Source: Polyangiaceae bacterium (GTDB taxonomy: Bacteria > Myxococcota_A > Polyangia > Polyangiales > Polyangiaceae). From it: a stretch of DNA of 64,000 bases. The notes under the pieces were generated by a model. That model saw only the letters and a program-made list of their open reading frames with translations. It was not told where the DNA came from and did no database searches. Position 1 is the first letter of the stretch; each line of letters begins with the position of its first letter. Location: NCBI GenBank assembly GCA_020633235.1, contig JACKEA010000008.1, positions 310,001 to 374,000 of the forward strand, read 5' to 3'. Below are positions 27,338 to 37,608 of this stretch, in pieces. The translations under genes were made by a program, and so were the position numbers.

Positions 27338-28220
27338 TTAGAAGCTTCCTCTAACCGTGACGCCGATCTCATCTTTCGCAATGGACGGCGCCAGATGAGG
27401 TGTCGTCGCAGACGTCTTCTTCTCATCCGGCCACAGAAACCAAACGGCGACAGTCGCCGCGCCAAAGGCCGCAAACCCGATGCCTCCTATGGTGGAGAGG
27501 GTCTTCTGGGTCTTGCCCGTGTCGTTCTTGTCAGCAAGATCGACGCAGAGCTTAGCTTTAGGATCACGACCACATGCACCTGGGCCCAGGTCTGAGCGGA
27601 TCTGATCTCGCAAGCTGCTGGTGTCGTCGGCAGTAGACTTCTGTGCGAAGTAGAACCCGATCCACGTCGCTGCGCTTGCGACGGTCAGAGCGCCGCCGGC
27701 GATGAGAGCGACGGTCTTGCCGGACATGCCGTCGGTGGAGACGGTGGTGCCGCCGGAACCGGCGGCGCCGCTGTCTCCGCCGGAGCCGTTGTTGCCCGCG
27801 CCGCCGTTGCCGCCGTTGCCGCCAGTGGCAGCGCCGGCACTGCCGTCGGCCGTTAGCTCGATGGCGACCTTGCGCGACTCGCCCTTGGCGACGGGGACGG
27901 TCTTGGTTTCCGTGGCGTAGCCGGGAGCCGTGACGGAGATGCTGACGGCGCCGGCTTCGACGAACACGTCGTGGTTGAGCGGTGCGCGGCCGGCTGCGGC
28001 GTCGTTGACGGTGATCTCTGCGCCGTCGACATTGACGGAGATCTCGAGAGCGCCGACGAGCTTCTTCGCTTGGCTGAGGCGCTCGAGCGTGCGCTGGCGC
28101 GCCTCTTGTTTGCCCGTGGGCCAATTGCGGTACGAGTACTCGAGGTGCTCCGCTGCATCGCGCGGCTTGCCGAGCGTGAGCTCGACATCACCGAGATTGC
28201 CGGCGATGTCGTAGCTTTGC
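27338..28220 (-). pseudogene. P1: 5'-truncated TPR/PEGA membrane protein
   Basis: This is homologous to P7 from its residue 78 onward. It has the remaining TPR helices, the PEGA domain (ISVNVDGAEITVNDAAAGRAPLNHDVFVEAG to RKVAIEL), a Gly/Asn linker and two membrane segments, and ends VTVRGSF. Signal peptide and first TPR are missing: at 28220 the sequence switches to the D module, and a TGA lies in frame just beyond. The only starts left are internal (GTG 27967). It is either a dead copy or a silent donor. L1 follows directly. Confidence 0.8.
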
Positions 28221-29090
28221 TTTTGATGCCCACCCCGCCGTGCTCAGGCCCTTCGGGCCCTGCGCGCAACTTGCCCCTCCCAAATGTGTGCTCGGCCCCT
28301 TCGGGGCCTGCGCGCACATGGGAGGGGCTGCGCCGGTGAGGTGGTTCCGGGCTGATGGGTGAAGGTGACTGGGGAGGTGGTTCCGGGGAGACAGGGGCGA
28401 CGGGATTCGTCGTGGGCGCGTGAAGGGTCGCGATGAATGCTGTGTGCGCCTGTGGTGTTGGCTGCGCTCGCCACAGGAAGGTGCTCGCGCTCGCGAGGCT
28501 TCGGGACCGACGCTGGGGGCGCCGCGCCTTCCGCTCTGTCCCGGCTCGCGACCGGGCTCCGCCGAGAGGCGCACGCTCCCTGCCGCGCCCCGACGTGAGT
28601 CGTGCAGTGACGGTGAGGCTAGACGTGTGCATGCGTGCCTCGGCCCGAGGGCGCGTCATGGAGCCTGCGCCAGGAAGGGCGAAGCCCGGCCGCGAGCCGG
28701 GACAGGAGGTCAGCATGCGTCGCCCCCATCGTCAGTCCGCTCAGCCAGTTGCTCGCGCTCGTGCCCATGCGCTGCGGCAACAACTCACGTTCAGTGAGCA
28801 GAAGCTGTGGCAAGAGCTCCGTGGCTCCAAGCTGGGTGTGGCCTTCCGGCGGCAAGTGGCCATCGGCCGCTACATTGCAGATTTTGCTGCCCCCAGCGTG
28901 CGGTTGGTCGTTGAAGTGGATGGCGGCTATCACGTCACCCGAAAGGCCGCCGACAAGCGCCGAGACCGGGACCTGGCCCGGCTTGGCTGGCGCGTGCTGC
29001 GGTTGGAAGCCACGTTGGTCGTGCATCGGCTGCCGCAGGCGTTGGAGTTGGTGCGTCGGGCGTTGGCGTGAGCTGAAGGAGCGCACTCGT
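28221..29090 (+). repeat. D module 1 (DUF559-bearing insert)
   Basis: A roughly 870-nt repeat beginning TTGATGCCCAC at the break in P. Its first 490 nt are noncoding and hold a short hairpin (GGCCCTTCGGGCC near 28247) and a larger inverted repeat at 28273-28328 around GGCCCCTTCGGGGCC. Two direct repeats of GGTGGTTCCGGG follow. Five other modules share this layout. In this one the 3' end merges with the Rpn element. Confidence 0.85.
28715..29071 (+). CDS. D1: DUF559 endonuclease-like protein
   Basis: A 118-residue DUF559 protein (Vsr-like PD-(D/E)XK fold). E28 (FSEQKLW), D56 (YIADFAA) and E67-V-D69 (VVEVDGGYH) form the expected active-site pattern; FRRQVAIG and RDLARLGWRVLRLE are family signatures. 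AGGAGGT ends 4 nt before the ATG, the strongest ribosome binding site in this region, so it is probably expressed. The tail PQALELVRRALA differs from D2, D3, D4 and D6 and matches the sequence carried by the Rpn element. Confidence 0.85.
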   Translation: MRRPHRQSAQPVARARAHALRQQLTFSEQKLWQELRGSKLGVAFRRQVAIGRYIADFAAPSVRLVVEVDGGYHVTRKAADKRRDRDLARLGWRVLRLEATLVVHRLPQALELVRRALA

Positions 29091-29104
29091 CGTGTGCAGC
29101 GCGC

Positions 29105-30093
29105 TCAGCTCGCGAACACGTCTTCGAGCGAAGTGGCTTGGAAGATGCGCTCGATCCAGGAGTCGAGCTGCTCCAGGGTCGCGCCACGCACACGGTGAGT
29201 GGTGGCGTCCGGCAGCTCTCCGAACTTCAACTCCAGCAGCTTCAGGAGAGTATCGGCCTTGCCCTCGGCCTTGCCCTCGGCCTTGCCCTCGGCCTTGCCC
29301 TTGGCTTCGCCTTCAGCTCTGAGAATCTGTGCACCGGTCATGAAAGCTTCCTCGGCTCTGGGTCCCAGCTGCCGGACGAGGTTTCTGACTCGCTCGGGGG
29401 GAGTTTCGCTGGCCTCGAGAAGATAGCGCAAAACGGTGCCGAGTGCCGCCACGCCGTTGGGAGCATCGGCCACCTCCGCATGCGATCTTGCCAGGACTGA
29501 GCCAGCTCTGCGGCGACGTCGCCGCTCTTGCGGGCACGGCTGAGGCAGAAGAGCGACAGCTGGGCGATGGCGGTCATGGCGCGGGCGCGAAGAGACTCGG
29601 CTTGAGCGCCGGAGAGATCATCGACGTGAAATTCGAACTCCGGGACGTGGGGTGCGAGGAGCTTGTGCAGGGCCTGGTCGACGTCGAGCAGGTCCATGAA
29701 GAGCATCCGAGGCGGCCACGCGCGGTCGCCGTGGTAGACGACGCCCGGAACGATTGGAGGAAGCAACTGAGTGTCAAGGTGCTTCTTGTGGAAGTCCTCC
29801 CAGATGCGGAGCATGTAGCCGAGCATCTTGAGCGGCATCCATCGGTCGAAGCTGCTCTGGTGCTCGAGCAAGAAGTAGATGAGCAGCGGTCGGCCGTCGA
29901 GGCTGGTCTCGAACAAGACGTCGGAGCGCAAGTCGCTGAGCTCAGCATCGACATAGCTTCCGGGTACGAGCCGGAGCGAGGACCAGGCGATGTGAGCGGA
30001 CAGCTCGGCGGGAAGGATCGTCTTGAGCTCGCCAGCGGCGTTCTCGGGATCGGAGAACACGTGACGGAAGAAGCGATCGTGCGGGTTGTCCAT
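29105..30093 (-). pseudogene. Rpn-like nuclease, frameshifted (copy 2)
   Basis: Nearly identical to the copy 1 and copy 3 nucleases, with start at ATG 30093. At about 29475 one C is missing (CCTCCGC where the others have CCTCCCGC). The first two thirds, including the D/E-x-Q nuclease core, and the last 120 residues are therefore in different frames. The C-terminal stretch carries one more KAEG repeat than copy 1. Confidence 0.85.
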
Positions 30094-30166
30094 GGGCGCA
30101 TCGTACACCGCGCCGGACTGCGCGGCGCTGTTCGCGGGCGTCCCGGAACCGCTCGGGGATGCGTTC

Positions 30167-30286
30167 GAGGATGCTGTGTTGGTAGCGCTCGAGGATGCTG
30201 TGTTGGTGGCGCTCGTGGATGCTGCGTTGGTGGCGCTCGAGGATGCTGTGTTGGTGGCGCTCGTGGATGCTGCGTTGGTAGTGCAC
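30167..30286. repeat. 24-nt minisatellite, 5 units (copy 2)
   Basis: Same repeat as at 24004, here five units, with GTGGATGCTGCG variants in units 3 and 5. Confidence 0.95.
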
Positions 30287-30400
30287 CGCCTTCCGTAGCT
30301 GGAGGTGTCGGCGTTGAGAGCGCGCCGAAACGCGGGACTACTGCACTCGGCCTCTGCCGGAAGTTGTGGCTTTGGAAGAAGACGACGGAAAGTCACGAAC

Positions 30401-31775
30401 ATGCAAGGCGAGGTTGAGGTCGGCGAGGACGACAGCGAACGGATGACCTGGGACTGTGACATGAGACTCGCGGAGATCCCCGTGCCACGCAGCTGGCCGG
30501 AGGTCGTGCAGCGCGGGTGGCTATGCGCGCTGGGGCTGGCGTATCGCGGGATCGTGAGCTTGGCGGCGGCGACAGGTGGGGAGCAGGCCATCGCGCTCAT
30601 CGGCGGGAGCTCCGAACGCGAGGCGCGCCTACTGCGGGCGCGTTTCGCACGGATGCCCGCTGCGCAGCGGCCGCACTACAAGCCGAAGGAGCGGCTGGAG
30701 ATCTTGGAAGAGAAGACGCGACGAGGCCTCCGCACGGAGGAAGTGGCGAGGCGCTTCCTGGTGACCGTGGCTACGGTCGAGCGGTGGCTGTCGCGGTTGG
30801 ACGAAGGCGGGGAGAAGGCGCTGCTGGCGATGCGCCGCCCGGTCAATCGACTCGATGACCTCGTGGGGAGATGGTCCGAGAGGTGGGCAAGCACTGTCCG
30901 CAGATGGGTAAGAAGCGGATCGCGCAGATTCTTGCGCGTGCAGGCCTGCGGCTCGCGGAAAGCACCGTCGCGAGGAAGCTGAAAGAGAAGCCGGATTCGA
31001 AGCGTCCCCGCCGCCCGCGCCGGAGCCCCAGAGCGCGAGTCCCGCGTCGGGAAGGACGGTGATTGCGAAGTACGAGAGCCACGTGTGGGGGCTGGACCAC
31101 ACCGTAGTGCCGACGGCGGTGGGCTTCTGGGTGCCGTGGTTTCCGGGAGCGATGCTTCAGGTCTGGCCCTTCTGCTTCTGGCTGTCGGTGGTGATGGATC
31201 ACTTCTCGCGCCGGATACTCGCCATCGGGGTGTACACGAGAGAGCCGTCAGGGCAGCAGGTGTGTCGGTTGCTGGACAGGGCGCGCCGCCGTGCCGGCGG
31301 CGCGCCGAAGTACACGGTGACGGACCAAGGCGCGCAGTTTCGGGAGAAGTACCGTCGGTGGTGTGAGCGGTGGAGCGTGAAGCCCCGCTACGGAGCGGTG
31401 GGCAAGCATGGCTCCATCGCCATCGTGGAACGATTCTGGCGCAGCTTGAAAGAGGAAGCGTTCGGGCCCGAACGGCGCGGCGTGGTGATCAACCTTGGCG
31501 CCATGGCGGAGCTCTGCTCGCGCTACGTCGATTGGTACAACGACATTCGGCCGCACCAAGGGCTTGATGGCGCAACCCCGAGTGAAGTCTTCGACGGCAG
31601 GCGTCCGCCGCACCAGAGGCCGTGTGACCGTCCGCGTGCACGATCTCCGGACCCCTCAATAGCTGCAGCGTCGCGAATGCCGCGGGGACAACGCGACGAG
31701 AAACTGCGACTCGTGCTCGGCCACGCGCCGGGCCTGCATCATCTCCCCGTCATCGAGCTGCGCAAAGCCGCTTGA
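30401..31775 (+). pseudogene. DDE transposase with two frameshifts (copy 2)
   Basis: Starts at ATG 30401 (MQGEVEVGEDD) and matches copy 3 closely. It loses one G near 30866 (GTGGGGAG for GTGGGGGAG) and one C near 31010 (CGTCCCCGCC for CGTCCCCCGCC). Sequence between and after the lesions is otherwise intact, including the three catalytic residues. Either recent decay or base-calling error is possible. Confidence 0.85.
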
Positions 31776-31923
31776 GATCCGCGCCCTGCGGAGCTGAGTA
31801 CGCGTTGCCGAAGGCGAACGTGTACCCGCAGCTCGAGAACGCGTTGAACGAGCAGTGCTGCCGAGCGTCGTGCGCGCGGGAAATCAGTCAGAAATAACCG
31901 CGAAAATTCGCTGAACCACTACA

Positions 31924-32008
31924 CCCGCAACCTGTGAGCCCTCCCATCGCAATCACGAACGCGGTCGAAACACCAACGCCAGCAAGGCGCCTCACGAAAA
32001 GCGACATC
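31924..32008 (-). pseudogene. 5' fragment of an L gene cut by element copy 2
   Basis: Encodes the first 28 or so residues of an L3-type lipoprotein (MSLFVRRLAGVGVSTAFV to GGLTGCG) with its AGGAGGG site, then stops at the element terminus. The insertion point is at the lipobox. Confidence 0.85.
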
Positions 32009-32017
32009 TCTGCCCTC

Positions 32018-32236
32018 CTAGCCGAACGTGTACCCAAGAGCACCGCGACCGCGTGAAGGCGAGCAGTGCGTGGCGCCAGCCGCCAGCACGTGCCGAGTCA
32101 TTGGTTGGCTCGTCCGGCCGAAAAAGAAGACCGCGGCGGTGCCGCAAAAATTCACGCCTGCGCCAATGAATCCCACCGTGGTTAGTGTGCTTCCGGAATC
32201 CTGCCTGTCGAGCGTCCTGAAGGGCGCGCGTGGCTG
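32018..32236 (-). pseudogene. 3' fragment of a P gene (P3 type)
   Basis: Resembles the last 70 codons of P3 (STLTTVGFIGAG to the end) with several small indels. It breaks off near 32220, where the sequence jumps to the 3' end of a D module. Confidence 0.6.
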
Positions 32237-32261
32237 ATGCGAGCCGTCGAGCGTACTGAGC

Positions 32262-34105
32262 CTCCGCGCTACTTCCTGCTTCTTGAGCACGTACACGCTC
32301 TCGGCGGCCGTCGCCGTCGCCGGTAGTCCGGTGCCTTGGGGAGTGCGCCGAGGTGACTGTCCGCCGGCGACGCCGCTTGACCCCGCCTGTGCCCTTGGTT
32401 GAGGTTCACGGTGCCGTTCTGAAGTGGGGCGGTGCCGATTCCACACGAAAGCGCGTACGATGGGCCACCGGAACCGCCTGAGCCGGAACCACCGGCCCAC
32501 CTGCCCGGCCCTTGCCACCGTGATCGCCGCCATCGCCCAGACCGACTCCGGAGCCGATTCCGCCGGTGCCGCCGAGCTTGCCTGGCGCCACCAGCGCCGC
32601 CGTGGCCCTTTCCGCCAACGCCACCCGTCGCAGCGTTCAGGTCACAGGAATCGAGGCCGGCGATGGAGCTTTGCTTTTGACAGCAGCGCGCTCGCTTCGG
32701 GCCACCGCCTTGACCACCCGTGCCCGGCTTACCGCCACGCCAGCACCCGCCCATGCCACCCCGCGGCGCCAGGGGCGACTCGTACAACCGCGGGAGCTCG
32801 CGTCGGTGCGCCACAGGTGTTGGCGGCGCCACCTCCGCGCCGCCACCAGGACCTCGTCCTGGGGGCCATCGCCTACCTGTTGTGCCGTCTGCTCCGACGA
32901 GTAGCCACCCCTACTCGTGAATGGTCAACCTCAGACGCTAGGCGTGACATGCGTGCTCGGCCCGAGCCAGGCTTGCCGGGCGAAGCCCGCTTCGCCAGCA
33001 TCGCCTGGCAACGAACTGTCAGTGGCAGCCGGCCCGCCCGCCAGTTGCTCGCCACTGCTGCAGGAGATTCGTATTCAGGAAGCCCCGTGGATTGCCAGGC
33101 TGAACCAGCAGCTTCAAAGTTTCGATCCCACCACTTACGCCAGCAGAGCCGCAGGTGCCGACAAGCGCCGAGACAGGCACTCCAGGCTGCTTTCGTCCCG
33201 CCAGTCACCGAGCACTGAGCAGCGGCTCCGTTCTGCGTTGGGGGCTCGTGGGATCCGCACCATCCAACCTACCCTTCGCGCCGTCTGTTTGTCGTCTTTG
33301 CCCGGCACGCCGCCGTTCCCAACGCCGTGATCTTGCAGCCGCGCCGCGGAGTGGACGACGCCGTTGCCGATGGCTGGTGACGGCGATGCCGCTGATGCTC
33401 GAAGCGCCGTCGCCGGTGGCATTGGCAGCCTTGAATGGCGAAGTCTTCGACGTAGCTGGTACCGACTGCGAGGTTGTCGATGCTCCACGGCGTGGCCGCC
33501 ATCAGCCAGTTGACGACGGCCTTGGTTGCCGTGTCGTACGTCCAATCTGCGCCAATTGAAAGCCGCCGTGAGCGTAGTGCCATCAACCAGGCGAGGTGCA
33601 GTCAGCGCAGCGTCCTCGTTCGCACCAGTCGCCGTCGGTGTTGCAGACGTGAGATCTTCTTGCCGCCCCATGCGCATTGGTCAGGGCGTCGGCGATCGTC
33701 TTGTACGCTGCGGTGCGATCCCCGCCGTCAGGGCCACCTGCCGGCCGTGCTGCCTGGTCGCGTCGACGAAGACACCGTACTGCTCGTCAACGAGACAGGA
33801 CTCGTCAGCAGGAGACTTGCTGGTGTCACAGCGTGCCACCGTCGCCGGCTGTGCCGATGGTCCCTCTGGTTCCGCTCGTGTTGCCGTCTTGTTCCACCCC
33901 CGTCTGGGATGAGTCGCTCCACTACCTGAGTCGCCGCCTTTTGACGCCTCCCGCGCCACCTGTGTATGATCCGCAGGAGCCCGTATCGATGTTGAGCAAT
34001 CATCAGAGCCGCACCAAACCGAGCTCAGCAAGCCACCCAAACCAACAACGGCAAGCAAGGCCACGAAGTCACGCGATACACTTCTCGAGCGCTCGTCTCC
34101 CCTGG
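32262..34105 (-). pseudogene. L2: scrambled L gene interleaved with D-module sequence
   Basis: The order of landmarks follows L5/L3 (a SAESYEQK-like 3' end, Gly-rich part, beta-helix part, N-terminus near 34090). Short stretches from a P/D-module unit are woven in every 20-60 nt. Examples: TTTGCTTTTGACAG at 32680 combines the P/D junction with an L5 segment, and 32930-33060 alternates D-module and Gly-rich sequence. No frame survives. This pattern is hard to produce biologically and looks like a mixed consensus of two repeat copies. Confidence 0.6.
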
Positions 34106-34133
34106 AATGGCGTAGTCATCCGCGACGAGACGG

Positions 34134-35060
34134 CTCTAGAAACTTCCCTGCAGTTTGCCGGTGCTGCGGAGTGCCCGGCAACTTCCACCCGGCACCAAAG
34201 TCGCGCTCCGGAGGTTCTTCTCGCTCGAGCTGCGCCTCAAATAGCCCGCCGTGGTCGGCGCCTGCGAGCCGCCAGCCAATCGCCATGACTATCCTCGCCG
34301 CTTCCTCTAATCGTGACCCCAATCTCATCCTTCACCAATCGTCTGGTTTCGGCGTGCCGCGGAATCAAGGTCGTCAATCTCTGCGCACTGGTCCGCAAAC
34401 GGCGTGCCCGCTGCACAGGGCTGAGTTCCCGGCAACGTGTTCCAGTTGTCGCACAGCGGTCGCTTCTGTGCCCCATTCAGCCCAAGTGAGCATGAACACG
34501 GTGCCGGTTCTGTGCGAACACCTGCAACGCCAATGCCACCCGCGATCCACACGGGCAACATGCTTGCTCGCCATCCGTCGGTGGAGAGCGCCCGGAACCG
34601 GCGGCGCCGCTATCTCCGCCGTTGCCGTTGTTGCCCGCGCCGCCGTTGCCGCCGTTGCCGCCAGTGGCAGCGCCGGCACTGCCGTCGGCCGTTAGCTCGA
34701 TGGCGACCTTGCGCGACTCGCCCTTGGCGACGGGGACGGTCTTGGTTTCCGTGGCGTAGCCGGGAGCCGTGACGGAGATGCTGACGGCGCCGGCTTCGAC
34801 GAACACGTCGTGGTTGAGCGGTGCGCGGCCCGCGGAGGTGTCGTTGACGGTGATCTCTGCGCCGTCGACATTGACGGAGATCTCGAGAGCGCCGACGAGC
34901 TTCTTCGCTTGGCTGAGGCGCTCGAGCGTGCGCTGGCGCGCCTCTTGTTTGCCCGTGGGCCAATTGCGGTACGAGTACTCGAGGTGCTCCGCTGCGTCGC
35001 GCGGCTTGCCGAGCGTGAGCTCGACATCACCGAGGTTTCCGGCGATGTCGTAGCTTTGCT
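34134..35060 (-). pseudogene. P2: truncated P gene with mixed 3' half
   Basis: From 34600 to 35060 it is a clean copy of the conserved P core (KQSYDIAGN to the Gly/Asn linker, with the DTSAGRAP variant also seen in P4). The 3' half mixes P5-type sequence (MLPVWIAGGIGVAGV, NTLPGTQPCAAGTPFADQC) with P4/P6-type sequence (TCTAATCGTGACCCCAATC near 34310). It has several frame breaks and lacks the signal peptide and first TPR like the other truncated copies. Confidence 0.7.
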
Positions 35061-35934
35061 TTTGATGCCCACCCGCCGTGCTCAGGCCTTCTTCGGGCCC
35101 TGCGCGCAACTTGCCCCCCAAATGTGTGCTCGGCCCTTCGGGGCCTGCGCGCGCATGGGAGGGGCTGCGCCGGTGAGGTGGTTCCGGGCTGATGGGTGAA
35201 GGTGACCGGGAGGTGGTTCCGGGGAGACAGGGGCGACGGGATTCGTCGTGGGCGCGTGAAGGGTCGCGCCGAATGCTGTGTGCGCCTGTGGTGTTGGCTG
35301 CGCTCGCCACAGGAAGGTGCTCGCGCTCGCGAGGCTTCGGGACCGACGCTGGGGCGCCGCGCCTTCCGCTCTGTCCCGGCTCGCGACCGGGCTCCGCCGA
35401 GAGCGCACGCTCCCTGCCGCGCCCCGGCGTGAGTCGTGCAGTGACGGTGAGGCTAGGCGTGTGCATGCGTGCCTCGGCCCGAGGGCGCGTCATGGAGCCT
35501 GCGCCAGGAAGGGCGAAGCCCGGCCGCGAGCCGGGACAGGAGGTCAACATGCGTCGCCCCCATCGTCAGTCCGCTCAGCCAGTTGCTCGCGCTCGTGCCC
35601 ATGCGCTGCGGCAACAACTCACGTTCAGTGAGCAGAAGCTGTGGCAAGAGCTCCGTGGCTCCAAGCTGGGTGTGGCCTTCCGGCGGCAAGTGGCCATCGG
35701 CCGTTACATTGCAGATTTCGCTGCCCCCAGCGTGCGCTTGGTCGTTGAAGTGGATGGCGGCTATCACGTCGCGCGAAAGGCCGCCGACAAGCGCCGAGAC
35801 CGGGACCTGGCCCGGCTTGGCTGGCGCGTGCTGCGGTTGGAGGCAGGCCTCGTCGTGCATCGGCTGCCGGAAGCTGTTGCTCGCATCCGCCAAGCGTTGG
35901 GGGCGCGTGGCTGATGCGAGCCGTTGCATGACTG
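35061..35934 (+). repeat. D module 2
   Basis: An 874-nt module from the P2 break to GCATGACTG, the right edge shared with modules 3, 4 and 6. The next sequence is the 3' end of L3. Confidence 0.85.
35549..35914 (+). CDS. D2: DUF559 endonuclease-like protein
   Basis: A 121-residue DUF559 protein with the same E28/D56/E67-V-D69 pattern as D1 and the same AGGAGGT site. It has the longer tail PEAVARIRQALGARG shared with D3, D4 and D6, which I take as the original end of the module's gene. Intact and apparently under coding constraint, since its protein is unchanged except for a few conservative substitutions among copies. Confidence 0.85.
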   Translation: MRRPHRQSAQPVARARAHALRQQLTFSEQKLWQELRGSKLGVAFRRQVAIGRYIADFAAPSVRLVVEVDGGYHVARKAADKRRDRDLARLGWRVLRLEAGLVVHRLPEAVARIRQALGARG

Positions 35935-35943
35935 AGCCTCCGG

Positions 35944-37598
35944 CTACTTTTGCTCGTAGCTCTCGGCGGAGTCCCCGTCCGAACCGTCCGGTGCCTTGGG
36001 GAGTGCGCCGAACTGTCCGCCGACGCCCTTAACCCCGCCTGTGCCCTTGGTGAGGAGTTCACGGTGCCGTTCTGAAGTGGGGCGGTGCCATTCCATACGA
36101 GCGCGTACGATGGGCCACCGGAACCGCCTGAGCCGGAACCACCAGGCCCACCGTTCCCACCGTTCCCCGCCGTTCCCACCGCCGCCAAGCCCAACTCCTG
36201 ATCCATCCCCCGGTGCCGCCAGTCTTGCCGGCAGCCACCAGCGCCACGCCAGCGCCGCCCTTTCCGCCAACGCCACCCGTCGCGGCGTTCAGGTCACAGG
36301 AATCGAGGGTGATGGAGCTTTGCCACGACAGCAGTGCGACGCTCGCACCACCGCCTTGACCACCCGTGCCTGGCTTGCCCCCGCAGCCTCCCATGCCGCC
36401 CCGCGGCGCCGGACGCACCAATGCATCCAGTGGTGGTGGTACTGCTTGCCCCTCCACCACCGCCTCCTTGACCGTGTGAAACCGTCAGTTCCGGGTTGGC
36501 CATCCGCAGAAGAGTAGCCAGAGGCGAACATCCCAATGCAACGCGCTGACCGCCTCCGCAGCACCCAGGTTGGAGCCTGGATTGCCTGGTGATGCCCGGC
36601 TGGCCGACATCACCGGGGTTAGCGCCGACACCTGCTGCGCCACCCTTACCCTTGCCAGCGTGGAGTAAGATTGGTAGTGGGGTTCCATCCGAGCCGCTGC
36701 CGTGCCGCAAGTTCGAACCCCACCTGTTCCCCCCGGAGTCCGCCGGTTGAACCGCAGCTACTAGCACTATCCCACTTGCCAGGGTCCTTCGTCCCGCCAG
36801 TCACCGAGCACTGAGCAGGCGGCTCCGTTCTGCGCACTCGTGGGATCCGCACCATCCGTACCCTTTCGCGCCGTCTGTTCCGTCTTTGCCCTTGGCGCCG
36901 TTCCCGGCGGTGATCTTGAGTCGGCGGAGCACGACGTTTGCCGAGCTGGTGATGGCGACCGCGATGCTCGAAGCGCCGTCGCCGGTGGCATTGGCGGCCT
37001 GAATGTCGAAGTCTTCGACGGTGGTACCGACTGCGAGGTTGTCGATGCTCCACGGCGTGGCGGAGCCTTTGACGACGGCCTTGGTTGCCGTGTCGTACGT
37101 CCAATCTGCGCAATTGAAACCGCCGTGAAGCGTAGTGCCATCCAAGGTGGCAGTCAGCGCAACGTCCTCGGCATAGTCGCCGTCGGTGTTGCAGACGTAG
37201 ATCTTCTTGCCGCCCGCATTGGTCAGGGCGTCGGCGATGGTCTTGTACGGTGCGGTGCGAGTGCCGTCAGGGCTGCCGGCCGTGCTGCCGGCATCGACGA
37301 AGACACCGTACTGCTCGTCAACGAGACAGGACTCGTCAGCAGGAGACTTGCTGGTGTCACAGGTGCCACCGTCGCCGGCTGTGCCGCCGGTCCCGCTAGT
37401 TCCGCTCGTGTTGCCGGTGCCACCAGTGGCCGAGCTGCCGCCTGTCCCGCCATCAGTCGCACCAGTTCCGCCTGAGCCGCAGGTCAGGGAGTCTTCACAG
37501 CCAGAGTCGCTGCTCCCGCAACCTGTGAGCCCTCCCATCGCAATCACGAACGCGGTCGAAACACCAACGCCAGCAAGGCGCCTCACGAAAAGCGACAT
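35944..37598 (-). pseudogene. L3: Gly-rich beta-helix lipoprotein, frameshifted
   Basis: The N-terminal 245 residues are intact: AGGAGGG site, lipobox GGLTGC, linker, the DEQYGVFVDAGSTAGSPDGTR DUF1565-like start and beta-helix rungs (LHGGFNCADW, VLRRLKITAGNGAKG). At 36864-36866 there are three T where L5 has two, shifting the frame. Downstream the Gly-rich half (35.94-36.80 kb) is recognisable only in alternating frames, so several more indels are present. The end matches L5 (SAESYEQK). It follows P3 by 10 nt. Confidence 0.75.
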
Positions 37599-37608
37599 CT
37601 CTGCCCTC

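Larger units (their letters stand above)
29010..31923. mobile_element. Rpn-transposase element, copy 2 (broken)
   Basis: Same layout as copy 1, about 2.9 kb, ending GAACCACTACA at 31923. Its left end runs into the 3' end of D1 without a visible junction. On the right it breaks an L-type gene just after the lipobox codons. Both genes carry 1-nt losses in short homopolymers. Confidence 0.75.

Noticed and set aside
28247..28328. Hairpins of the D module as rho-independent terminators
   Set aside because: No T-run follows on either strand; their position at the module edge suggests another role.
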